Positions 57,606-64,000 of a stretch of DNA of 64,000 nt are shown in pieces. The notes beneath the pieces were generated by a model. It saw only the letters and a program-made list of their open reading frames with translations, had not been told where the DNA came from and made no database searches. Source of the stretch: Cobetia amphilecti (GTDB taxonomy: Bacteria > Pseudomonadota > Gammaproteobacteria > Pseudomonadales > Halomonadaceae); the NCBI RefSeq assembly GCF_030010415.1, contig NZ_JASCSA010000009.1; one strand, 5' to 3'. How positions within the stretch are numbered: position 1 is the first letter of the stretch; each line of letters opens with the position of its first letter. A program made the translations under genes and the position numbers.

Positions 57606-57738
57606 GGCGTCGAGGACGGAGCCGCCGCGCGCTTGATAGTTTGCTAACATAGGCGCTCCCCGCGAGCCGGCTGCCGCCGAGCCACGCCGCTGAGCCACGG
57701 GGAGCGTAACGGTCTGTCTAGCGTCCATGGAGATGATG

Positions 57739-58563
57739 ATGAGCACAACGGTCGAGCTTTATTACCACGAGAGCGATGCTCGTGATGGCGCCGAGGAACA
57801 GACAACGAGCCAGCAGGACGCGACGCCGCTGGTCATTCTTCACGGCCTGTTCGGCAGTGCCGACAACTGGCGTTCGCATATCAAGTCATGGTCGCGGACG
57901 CGCCGCGTGATCGCGGTGGATCTGCGCAACCACGGCCGCAGCCCGCACGTGGCCGGCATGAGCTACCCCGAGCAGGCCGCGGATGTCATCGCGCTGCTCG
58001 ACCGCCTCGCCATCGAGCGCTGTGACCTGCTGGGCCACTCGATGGGCGGCAAGGTCGCCATGCAGGTCGCGCTCGAGGCGCCCGAGCGTCTGCGCAGTCT
58101 GCTGGTCGCCGATATCGCGCCGGTCGCCTATGGCCACGGGCATGACGATATCTTTGCCGCCTTCGAGGCAGTGCGTGACGCGCGCCCGGCCTCACGCAAG
58201 GAGGCCGACACGGTGATGGCGCAGCATGTCGATACCCCGGCCATTCGCCAGTTCCTCGCCACCAATCTGGTGCGTCTCGACGATGGCGCCATGGGCTGGC
58301 GCGTCGGGCTGGACCATATCGCGGCGGGCTACCCGCAGATCGTCGAGGCGCCGCACGGTCAGGGGCCGGTCGAGCTGCCGGCATTGCTGCTGTGGGGCTC
58401 GCGCTCCAACTACGTGCAGGCCGAGGGCCTGGCGACGATGCGCGAGCACTTCCCTGCGCTGGAAGACGACTCGCTGGAGGCCGGCCATTGGCTGCATGCC
58501 GAGCGTGCCAGCGAGTTCCAGCAGGCGGTGGTGGCGTTCCTTGATCGCGTCGCACGCGCTTGA
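57739..58563 (+). CDS. ybfF: Alpha/beta-hydrolase esterase, YbfF-like
   Basis: 274 residues from the ATG at 57739, which has TGGAG 6 bases upstream; three in-frame ATGs precede it. Oxyanion segment HGLFGSADNW (35-44), nucleophile S101 in GHSMGG and the catalytic histidine H250 in AGHWLHAE are all present, matching YbfF acyl-CoA/ester hydrolases. Its stop overlaps the TTG start of the MFS gene (TTGA). Confidence 0.9.
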   Translation: MSTTVELYYHESDARDGAEEQTTSQQDATPLVILHGLFGSADNWRSHIKSWSRTRRVIAVDLRNHGRSPHVAGMSYPEQAADVIALLDRLAIERCDLLGHSMGGKVAMQVALEAPERLRSLLVADIAPVAYGHGHDDIFAAFEAVRDARPASRKEADTVMAQHVDTPAIRQFLATNLVRLDDGAMGWRVGLDHIAAGYPQIVEAPHGQGPVELPALLLWGSRSNYVQAEGLATMREHFPALEDDSLEAGHWLHAERASEFQQAVVAFLDRVARA

Positions 58564-59828
58564 GTACGCCGAGCCGTCACTCCGAAAATCGTCAGCCGGC
58601 CGCGAGCGAGCGGGTCATCCCGCCGGTGACCACCCACGAGCGCCTGGTGGTGGCGCTGGTCACCCTGCTGCAGTTCGCCGTCATCATGGGCTTCACCATG
58701 GTGATGGCGCTGGGTCCCGACTTTGCCACCTCGCTGGGCATTCCGCTGGACCACCTTGGCTATATCGTCGGCAGTTATCCGCTGGCCGCCGCGGTGGGCA
58801 CTCTGCTGTGGACGCGGCACGCCGATCGCTTCGATCGCCGCTGGGCAGTGCTGGGCTTCCTGTTCGGCGCGGCGCTCTGTCACCTGATCGCCAGCTTCGC
58901 CACCGACTTCGAGACCCTGCTGGCGGCGCGCATGCTGGGCGGCCTGTTCGGCGGGCCGGCGGCGGCGACGGCGCTGGCCATCGTGATCGACGTGGTGCCG
59001 GGAGTACGCCGGGGGCGCGCCATGGGCCTGGTGATGGGCGCCTTCTCGGTGGCCTCGGTGCTGGGGCTGCCGTTTGCGCTGTGGCTGTCGCAGGGCTTCG
59101 GCTGGCAGGCGCCATTTCGCGCCGTGGCGCTGTTGGCACTGCTGGTGTGCGGGCTGCTGGCCTGGATACTGCCGCCGATCCGCGGCCATCTCGATAACCC
59201 CGAGACACGTCAGCGCAGCCGCAAGGGCACCACGATCCTGAACATCCTGGCCCAGCCCGACCATCGCCTGGGGCTGGCGCTGATCGCCACGGCGATGTTC
59301 AGCAACTTCCTGGTGATTCCCAACCTGGCAAGCTATCTGCTGTTCAATCTGGGCCTTCCGCGCGAGGATCTCGGTGGGCTCTACATGATCGGTGGCGGCC
59401 TGTCGCTGGTCGGCATGCAGCTCACGGGGCGGCTGTGTGATCGCTATGGCTGTGTCTGGCCGGGCACCATCACCTGCCTGATGACGGCGCTGGTCGGCTG
59501 GGCCTTCCTGCTGCATTCGCCGGGGCCGTCGCTGATCTGGATCGGCTTCGGCGCCTACATGCTGTTCTCGTCGGCGCGGCGTGTGACCCAGAATACGCTC
59601 AACAGCTTCATTCCCGCCGACCACGAGCGGGCAGCCTTCACCAGCACCCAGAGTGCCGTGCAGCATCTGAGTTCTGCCGCCGGCAGCTATGTGGGCGCCG
59701 GACTGCTGGTCAGCACGCCGAGCGGCGCGCTGGAAGGCATGCCGCTGCTGGTCGCGGTGCTGATGATCGCGCTGGTGATCCAGCCGCTGCAGATCCTGTG
59801 GCTGTCGCGTCGCCTGGCACGCCGCTAA
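58560..59828 (+). CDS. MFS transporter
   Basis: 422 residues with about twelve membrane segments, drug/metabolite efflux type. Loop 2-3 motif A-like RHADRFDRRWAVLGF and the LLAARMLGGLFGGPAAATALAIVID segment of TM4-5 are visible. The likely start is TTG at 58560, overlapping the esterase stop (TTGA) with no clear ribosome site; the next in-frame ATGs would remove part of TM1. Likely translationally coupled to the esterase. Substrate unknown. A strong terminator follows. Confidence 0.85.
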   Translation: MSTPSRHSENRQPAASERVIPPVTTHERLVVALVTLLQFAVIMGFTMVMALGPDFATSLGIPLDHLGYIVGSYPLAAAVGTLLWTRHADRFDRRWAVLGFLFGAALCHLIASFATDFETLLAARMLGGLFGGPAAATALAIVIDVVPGVRRGRAMGLVMGAFSVASVLGLPFALWLSQGFGWQAPFRAVALLALLVCGLLAWILPPIRGHLDNPETRQRSRKGTTILNILAQPDHRLGLALIATAMFSNFLVIPNLASYLLFNLGLPREDLGGLYMIGGGLSLVGMQLTGRLCDRYGCVWPGTITCLMTALVGWAFLLHSPGPSLIWIGFGAYMLFSSARRVTQNTLNSFIPADHERAAFTSTQSAVQHLSSAAGSYVGAGLLVSTPSGALEGMPLLVAVLMIALVIQPLQILWLSRRLARR

Positions 59829-59878
59829 CGCTTGTCAAATAGGCACAAGACGGCGAGAGTGAGCCGGTCCTGAACCCA

Positions 59879-59913
59879 AAACGCCCTGTCGGAATCTCCG
59901 ACAGGGCGTTTTG
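59879..59913. terminator. Bidirectional terminator
   Basis: Perfect 15-bp stem (59879-59893 with 59899-59913) ending in AAAA and TTTT, between the convergent MFS and thiY-like genes. Confidence 0.93.
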
Positions 59914-59941
59914 CATGGGGCATGCTCAAGCGCTTAACGCC

Positions 59942-61246
59942 TCAGGGCGCGTTGACGTCGACGGCCAGGTGGCTCAGTGACTGGCGCTTCTTGATCATGC
60001 CACGCTCGAACAGGAAGTCCTCGAAGTCACGGTAGCGGCCGGCATCCAGCGCGGCAGGACGCAGCGCGAAGCGCGGCAGGGTGGCGTACCAGGCTTCCTT
60101 GTTGAGCTCGGTATCCAGTGCCGGGTCGGAGTCGCGGAACATTTCCCAGCCCTGGTCAGGATGGTTGATGATCCAGGCGGTGGCTTCGCCGACGGCGGCG
60201 AGGAAGCCGGCATACTGGACCTGCTTGCGCTCGTAGCTGTCGCTGTTGGCGACGAAGATCAGCTCGTCATAGGTCGGCACGCCTTCTTCCTCTATGTAGA
60301 AGGCGCGGCCCTTGACGCCTTCCTGGGCCATCTGGGCCAGCTCGAAGTTGCGGAAGGCGCCGGTGACGGCATCGACCTTGCGCGTCAGCAGTGACGGCGT
60401 CAGCGAGAAGTTGACGTTGGTCAGCGTGATGTCATCCAGCGTCAGGCCGCTGTGCTGCAGCATGGTGGAGAGCAGCACTTCCTCGACACCGCCCACCGAG
60501 TAGCCGACCCGCTTGCCCTTGAGGTCGGCGATCGACTGGATGTCGCTGTCGGCGCGCACCACCACCACATTCAGCGGCGTGGCGACCAGGGTGCCGATAC
60601 GTACCAGCGGCAGGCCCTGATCGATCTGCAGGTGCAGTTGCGGCTGATAGCTGATGGCGATGTCGACGCGCTCGGCGGCGGCCAGCTTGGGCGGCACGCT
60701 CGGGTCGGCGGGGGCGATCAGCTCGACATCAAGGCCGTGCTTCTTGAACAGGCCCAGCTCCTGCGCCAGCACCAGCGGGGCGTGGCCGGGGTTGGTGTAC
60801 CAGTCGAGCATGACCTTGAACTGCGTCAATGGCTTCTCGGCGGTGGCAGCGTCCTTGGTAGCGTCATTGGCGGCGCCCTTCGAGTCAACGTCAGCGCTCT
60901 GTTCGTCGCTGGCGGCTGGCGGGGCATCCGCGGTCGGTTCAGCACCGTTCTTGGCCTGCTCGGCGGCGCCGGCGGTCGCTTCCACGGCTTCCTGGCTTGC
61001 CACCGGCGCCGAGGCGGCCGAGTCGCCGTTCACTCCGACTTCGGCCTGCTGAGCGACGATTTCCGGCGCTGACTGGGTGCTGGTGGCGGGTTCTGCCTCG
61101 GCGGCGTGGGCCGACATGGCGGTGGCTGGCAGGCTGCTCAGGCACAGCGTGGTCAGCAGGGTGGCGAAGGCGGTGGACAGCAGCGAGGCACGTGGTGAAC
61201 GTGTCGGCTGCGCTTTGCGCCGTGGCGCCGATGACGAAAGAGACAT
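59942..61246 (-). CDS. thiY: Thiamine-precursor ABC transporter binding protein (ThiY-like)
   Basis: Binds a thiamine pyrimidine precursor (HMP or formyl-aminopyrimidine) in the periplasm. 434 residues from the ATG at 61246 (AAGGA upstream). A signal peptide spans about 1-48, then an unusual Ala/Glu/Ser-rich linker of roughly 90 residues (about 50-140), then the NMT1/THI5-like domain beginning FKVMLDWYTNPGHAPLVLAQELGLF. Typical ThiY proteins are about 330 residues, so the linker is extra. It is the last gene of the thiZXY operon controlled by a TPP riboswitch. Confidence 0.88.
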   Translation of the reverse strand: MSLSSSAPRRKAQPTRSPRASLLSTAFATLLTTLCLSSLPATAMSAHAAEAEPATSTQSAPEIVAQQAEVGVNGDSAASAPVASQEAVEATAGAAEQAKNGAEPTADAPPAASDEQSADVDSKGAANDATKDAATAEKPLTQFKVMLDWYTNPGHAPLVLAQELGLFKKHGLDVELIAPADPSVPPKLAAAERVDIAISYQPQLHLQIDQGLPLVRIGTLVATPLNVVVVRADSDIQSIADLKGKRVGYSVGGVEEVLLSTMLQHSGLTLDDITLTNVNFSLTPSLLTRKVDAVTGAFRNFELAQMAQEGVKGRAFYIEEEGVPTYDELIFVANSDSYERKQVQYAGFLAAVGEATAWIINHPDQGWEMFRDSDPALDTELNKEAWYATLPRFALRPAALDAGRYRDFEDFLFERGMIKKRQSLSHLAVDVNAP

Positions 61247-61392
61247 GGCGGAGTTCCTTGTGATCACAGGGTAGTGGTGCTGCCGTTCGTGGGCGGCAGT
61301 CGTCAGGCTCATGCAATTTGTGTCGAGCGTCGTTGCATCTTTCGGTTACGCGATCTTGCGGTCTTGCGGTAGTTACTCGAAGCCCCGGCGTG

Positions 61393-62160
61393 TCAGCTCA
61401 GGCGTGTCAGCCGGTCGCGGTGCCAGGGCATCAGGGCGCGCAGCAGCGCATCCAGCGAGAAATAGAGCAGCAGGGAGAAGGCGACCAGCACCAGCAGGGC
61501 GGCGAACATCAGGTCGATTTCCATGCGCGCGTTGGCGTTGAGCATCAGATAGCCCAGCCCCTGACTGGCACCGGCCCATTCCCCGATGACGGCGCCGATG
61601 GGGGCGGCGGTCGCGGCCATGCGTATGCCGGAGGCCAGTGCCGGCAGCGCGGCGGGCAGCTGGATGTGGATCAGCCGGCGCCATGGGCTGGCGCCCAGGG
61701 TATGGGCAAGATCCAGCCAGCCCTGCTGGGTCTGGCGCAGGCCGTCGTAGCCGGTGGAGGCGACCGGGAAATAGATGATCAGCGTCGCCATCACCACCTT
61801 GGACAGCATGTCATAGCCGAGCCACAGCACCAGCAGCGGCGCGATCGCGAACAGCGGTATCACCTGGCTGATCAGCAGCATCGGCAGCAGCGTGCGGCGC
61901 AGGCGGGGAATGAAGGCCAGCGCCAGCGCGGTAGCAAGGCCGAGCAGAATGCCCAGCACCAGCCCGGCCAGTATCTCGCTGATGGTGACGCCAGCGTGAT
62001 GGGCCAGCAGCGGCGCCTTCTGGATCAAGACCTCGAGCACGGCCTGCGGCGTGGGCAGAATGTAGGGCGGTACGGCGGTAACGGCAATGATCAGCTGCCA
62101 AAGCCCCAGCAGGAGCAGCGCGCTGATGACGAGGTGACGCATGGCGTGCAGACGTTTCAT
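61393..62160 (-). CDS. thiX: Thiamine-precursor ABC transporter permease (ThiX-like)
   Basis: 255 residues with about six membrane segments. EAA loop: HTLGASPWRRLIHIQLPAALPALASG. Belongs to the SsuC/TauC/ThiX permease group. Its start overlaps the ATPase stop (62157-62160), and it lies 146 bp before the binding-protein gene. Assignment to ThiX relies on the riboswitch and neighbours. Confidence 0.88.
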   Translation of the reverse strand: MKRLHAMRHLVISALLLLGLWQLIIAVTAVPPYILPTPQAVLEVLIQKAPLLAHHAGVTISEILAGLVLGILLGLATALALAFIPRLRRTLLPMLLISQVIPLFAIAPLLVLWLGYDMLSKVVMATLIIYFPVASTGYDGLRQTQQGWLDLAHTLGASPWRRLIHIQLPAALPALASGIRMAATAAPIGAVIGEWAGASQGLGYLMLNANARMEIDLMFAALLVLVAFSLLLYFSLDALLRALMPWHRDRLTRLS

Positions 62161-62909
62161 GCGGCCTCCTCGCTATCACGCAGGCGGGCGATCAGTTGCG
62201 CCTGCGCCGGTGGCAGGGCCGGGTCATCCAGCGGCACCGGGCGTGCGGCGCCAAGCCCCGGAAGGCGTTCCAGCTCGGCGCCGTGGCCCGGGAGGCTCGA
62301 TGGGCGCAGCACCAGCAGTTGATCGGCGAGGCGCAATGCCTCCAGCGGGTCATGGGTCACCATCAGGACGGTGCGGCCCTTGAGCAGGCGGCTGGCCAGA
62401 TCATGCAGCTCCAGACGGGTGATGGCATCCACCGCCGAGAACGGCTCATCCATCATCACGACCGGTGCCTGCTGGTAGAGCGTGCGGGCGAGGGCGACGC
62501 GCTGGCGCTGACCGCCGGAGAGGGCATCCGGCCAGGCCTGCTCACGGCCCTCAAGCCCGACCGCGGCCAGCAGTTCATGGGCAAGCTTGCGGTTGCGCGG
62601 CCGCCGGCGCAGGTCATCGCCCAGCCACAGGTTGTCGATGACGCGCCGCCACGGCAGCAGCAGGTCCTGCTGCGCCATCCAGGCCACGCGGTCGGTCAGC
62701 GGCTGACCGTCATCGGTGGCGAGGTCGAGCTGGTGGAGGTCTGACATCTCCAGGCCGGCCAGCAGGCGCAGCAGCGAACTCTTGCCGCAGCCGGAGCGCC
62801 CCAGCAGTGCCGTCCAGCTACCGGCCTCCAGACGCGCGGAGATATCGCGGAACAGCGTGTGGCCGGCGTAATCGATTCGTGCGTTGTTGAGGGTGAGTCC
62901 CAGCGACAC
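62157..62909 (-). CDS. thiZ: Thiamine-precursor ABC transporter ATPase (ThiZ-like)
   Basis: 250 residues from the GTG at 62909. Walker A LLGRSGCGKSS, signature LSGGQRQR, Walker B VVMMDEPFSAVD and the switch THDPLEAL are intact; SsuB/TauB/ThiZ group. The longest frame reaches 63002, but its first 31 codons lie in the TPP riboswitch region, so they are not part of the protein; GTG at 62909 (or TTG at 62915) precedes the first conserved sequence. The ribosome site is weak. It overlaps thiX by 4 bases. Confidence 0.87.
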   Translation of the reverse strand: MSLGLTLNNARIDYAGHTLFRDISARLEAGSWTALLGRSGCGKSSLLRLLAGLEMSDLHQLDLATDDGQPLTDRVAWMAQQDLLLPWRRVIDNLWLGDDLRRRPRNRKLAHELLAAVGLEGREQAWPDALSGGQRQRVALARTLYQQAPVVMMDEPFSAVDAITRLELHDLASRLLKGRTVLMVTHDPLEALRLADQLLVLRPSSLPGHGAELERLPGLGAARPVPLDDPALPPAQAQLIARLRDSEEAA

Positions 62910-62954
62910 AGGCAATTCCGTGGTCAGGCGGCGTGCCGGGAGGAGGAAGCAGGT

Positions 62955-62978
62955 GACGCGCCGTGCAGGGCACGCGTC
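62955..62978 (-). promoter_or_regulatory. Hairpin downstream of the TPP aptamer
   Basis: GACGCG (62955-62960) pairs with CGCGTC (62973-62978) and inner GTGC/GCAC extends it. It lies between the aptamer and the start codon and may be the expression-platform structure; it lacks a T run. Confidence 0.5.
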
Positions 62979-63076
62979 GGGGATTCCCTCCGCCGGTATC
63001 AACCGGATCAGGTTCCAGGGGTTGTCGCGCGACGTATCGCTGCGGCTCTCAGCCCATCCTCGGGCACCCCCATCCA
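62979..63076 (-). ncRNA. TPP (thiamine pyrophosphate) riboswitch
   Basis: Reading the minus strand, the conserved THI-box elements occur in order: GGGGGTGCCC (5' arm), GGGCTGAGA, then CCTGGAACCTGATCCGG and the 3' GGTTGATACCGGCGGAGGGAA. Binding of thiamine pyrophosphate to this aptamer shuts down thiamine uptake genes, here thiZXY. A possible promoter (AAGACA, 18 bp, TACACT) lies just upstream at about 63083-63112. Confidence 0.96.
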
Positions 63077-63245
63077 GGCCGACAGTGTAACGTCAGTGTC
63101 TTGCCGGTGTCTTGTCCGACGCGGGTCAGGAGGCGGGTCCGGTGGGCAGGGCAGAGGTGGCGTGCGAAACGGACTATGCCGATGTGCCACGCCTTGGGTA
63201 TGCTGAGGTTTACTGTAACAAGACGTATAGCCCAAGGAGATCATC

Positions 63246-64000
63246 ATGCCCGACACACCGGATCTCTCGACCTGTTCCAGTTATCCCGTTCCCCCACGGC
63301 GGCCGAGTACGGCGGAGGCCGTGGGCGAGCCGCGCCCCGTGCCCAGGGGCTGGCCCGAGGAGTCACTGACCCGCCGGCTCTCGACCTATCTGGGCCAACC
63401 GCTCGAGCCGCTGGCACTCGCCTGGCCGGATAGCGCCAACTGGCTATGGCGCCAGCGTGGCGGCACGCCCGGCCTCATCAAGCTGGCGCGCACCGGCCCA
63501 GACCATGACCCCTTCTGGCGCGCCATGCGCGGGGTCTTCGGCGCTGATCGCTGGGCGACGCCGGAGGGGCTGACGCGACTGGCGGGCGCCTTGCCCGCGC
63601 GTCTGCCGATTCCGCCACTGCCCCTGACCTTTCTGGGGCGTCTTGATGGTGCGCCCATCTGGCACCTGCCGTGGTCCAGCGGGCAGCCGAGCGATCTCAG
63701 CATCACCTTCTGTGAGCTGCTGGGCGACCAGCTCGGTCGCCTGCATCAGGATACGGTGTCGGGCTTCGGTCAGCCGCTGGCGCAGCCGATGCCGCTGTTG
63801 CACTGGAATACCCGCGTCACGCGCTTTCTCGCCCATCACCCGCGTCGCGCGGAGCTTGGCACGCTGCTCAAGCGCACCTTCCCGGCGCCGACTCGCGCGG
63901 TGTGGTGTCTGCCGGACATGCGCGCCGATCAATACCTGTGCGCCGCCACCGGCTGGGTATGGAGCGATTGGGAAGCGCTGGTGTGGGCGCCGATCGAGTT
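63246..64000 (+). CDS. APH/choline-kinase-like phosphotransferase (partial, 3' end outside window)
   Basis: An open frame runs from the ATG at 63246 to the window edge (about 251 residues visible). AAGGAG (63235-63240 region) lies about 7 bases before the ATG. Visible segments include RLSTYLGQPLEPLALAWP, FLGRLDGAPIWHLPW, LGRLHQDTVSGFGQPLAQ and WCLPDMRADQYLCAATG. The last two resemble the hydrophobic-helix and D-x-x-x-x-Q part of aminoglycoside-phosphotransferase-like kinases, but the catalytic HxDxxxxN motif is not clearly present in the visible part. Divergent from the thiamine transporter operon. I do not recognise a specific family member. Confidence 0.6.
   Translation, partial: MPDTPDLSTCSSYPVPPRRPSTAEAVGEPRPVPRGWPEESLTRRLSTYLGQPLEPLALAWPDSANWLWRQRGGTPGLIKLARTGPDHDPFWRAMRGVFGADRWATPEGLTRLAGALPARLPIPPLPLTFLGRLDGAPIWHLPWSSGQPSDLSITFCELLGDQLGRLHQDTVSGFGQPLAQPMPLLHWNTRVTRFLAHHPRRAELGTLLKRTFPAPTRAVWCLPDMRADQYLCAATGWVWSDWEALVWAPIE

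Overview
The window looks like chromosomal core and accessory DNA of a high-GC gammaproteobacterium, most likely Halomonadaceae (Halomonas/Cobetia-like). This rests on inference from protein resemblance, the mix of NhaD and CPA2 antiporters with polyol, glycolate and polyamine-type transporters, and GC-rich codon use. No rRNA, tRNA, phage, insertion sequence or CRISPR array was seen. Both ends are cut: 1-61 is the tail of one gene and 63246-64000 is the front of another. Start codons were chosen by Shine-Dalgarno spacing and often lie inside the longest possible frame.

Layout. 1-3940: xylulokinase (end of a polyol operon), a YghZ-type aldo-keto reductase and its divergent LysR regulator. 3996-9890: glycolate oxidase operon glcDEFG with divergent GlcC; two FadR-family-type operators (TGGTNNNACCA and a one-mismatch copy) lie between them exactly 100 bp apart. 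10028-16630: YqaA-like membrane protein, D-serine ammonia-lyase, CBS protein, dihydrolipoyl-dehydrogenase-like flavoprotein, peroxiredoxin-glutaredoxin fusion, a small acidic protein with a 15-bp tandem repeat at its stop codon, and a 53-residue Pmp3/YqaE protein. 16896-21671: polyamine-type ABC operon (ATPase, binding protein, two permeases). 21872-33142: a GAF-AAA+-Fis (AcoR/DhaR-like) sigma-54 activator divergent from a glycerol-type ABC operon (glpSTPQ, a DUF2160-like protein, glpV). 33197-40560: glycine cleavage gcvH-gcvP on one strand, an AGCS amino acid:Na symporter plus gcvT on the other. 40600-44292: cold-shock gene, 3-oxoacid CoA-transferase scoAB and a divergent LysR. 44401-49058: AlkB-like oxygenase, PAP2 phosphatase, GT4 glycosyltransferase, LysM/LytM lipoprotein and YihG-like acyltransferase. 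49330-59828: NhaD, a DUF1338-like protein, an EamA transporter, a KefB/C-type antiporter, GrxA, YeiH with a divergent YeiE-like LysR, an esterase and an MFS transporter. 59942-63080: thiamine-precursor ABC transporter thiZXY behind a TPP riboswitch. 63246-end: a partial phosphotransferase-like protein.

The most interesting unit is 21872-33142. The activator gene and the transporter operon diverge around a perfectly spaced -24/-12 promoter (24322-24337). About 185-255 bp upstream of the expected start site lie five TGTTCA hexamers spaced 12, 21, 22 and 11 bp, so all on one helical face. The operon carries an extra membrane-anchored, probably beta-helical protein between the accessory membrane gene and the binding-protein gene. 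Its two ATPases carry complementary defects that fall into the same composite ATP site. Together this suggests a sigma-54-controlled uptake system for a polyol or glycerol-containing compound coupled to a periplasmic carbohydrate-active protein; the substrate is not known from sequence.

A second theme is many short tandem duplications (units of 9-15 bp, 2-4 copies) at gene ends and in spacers, in at least nine places.
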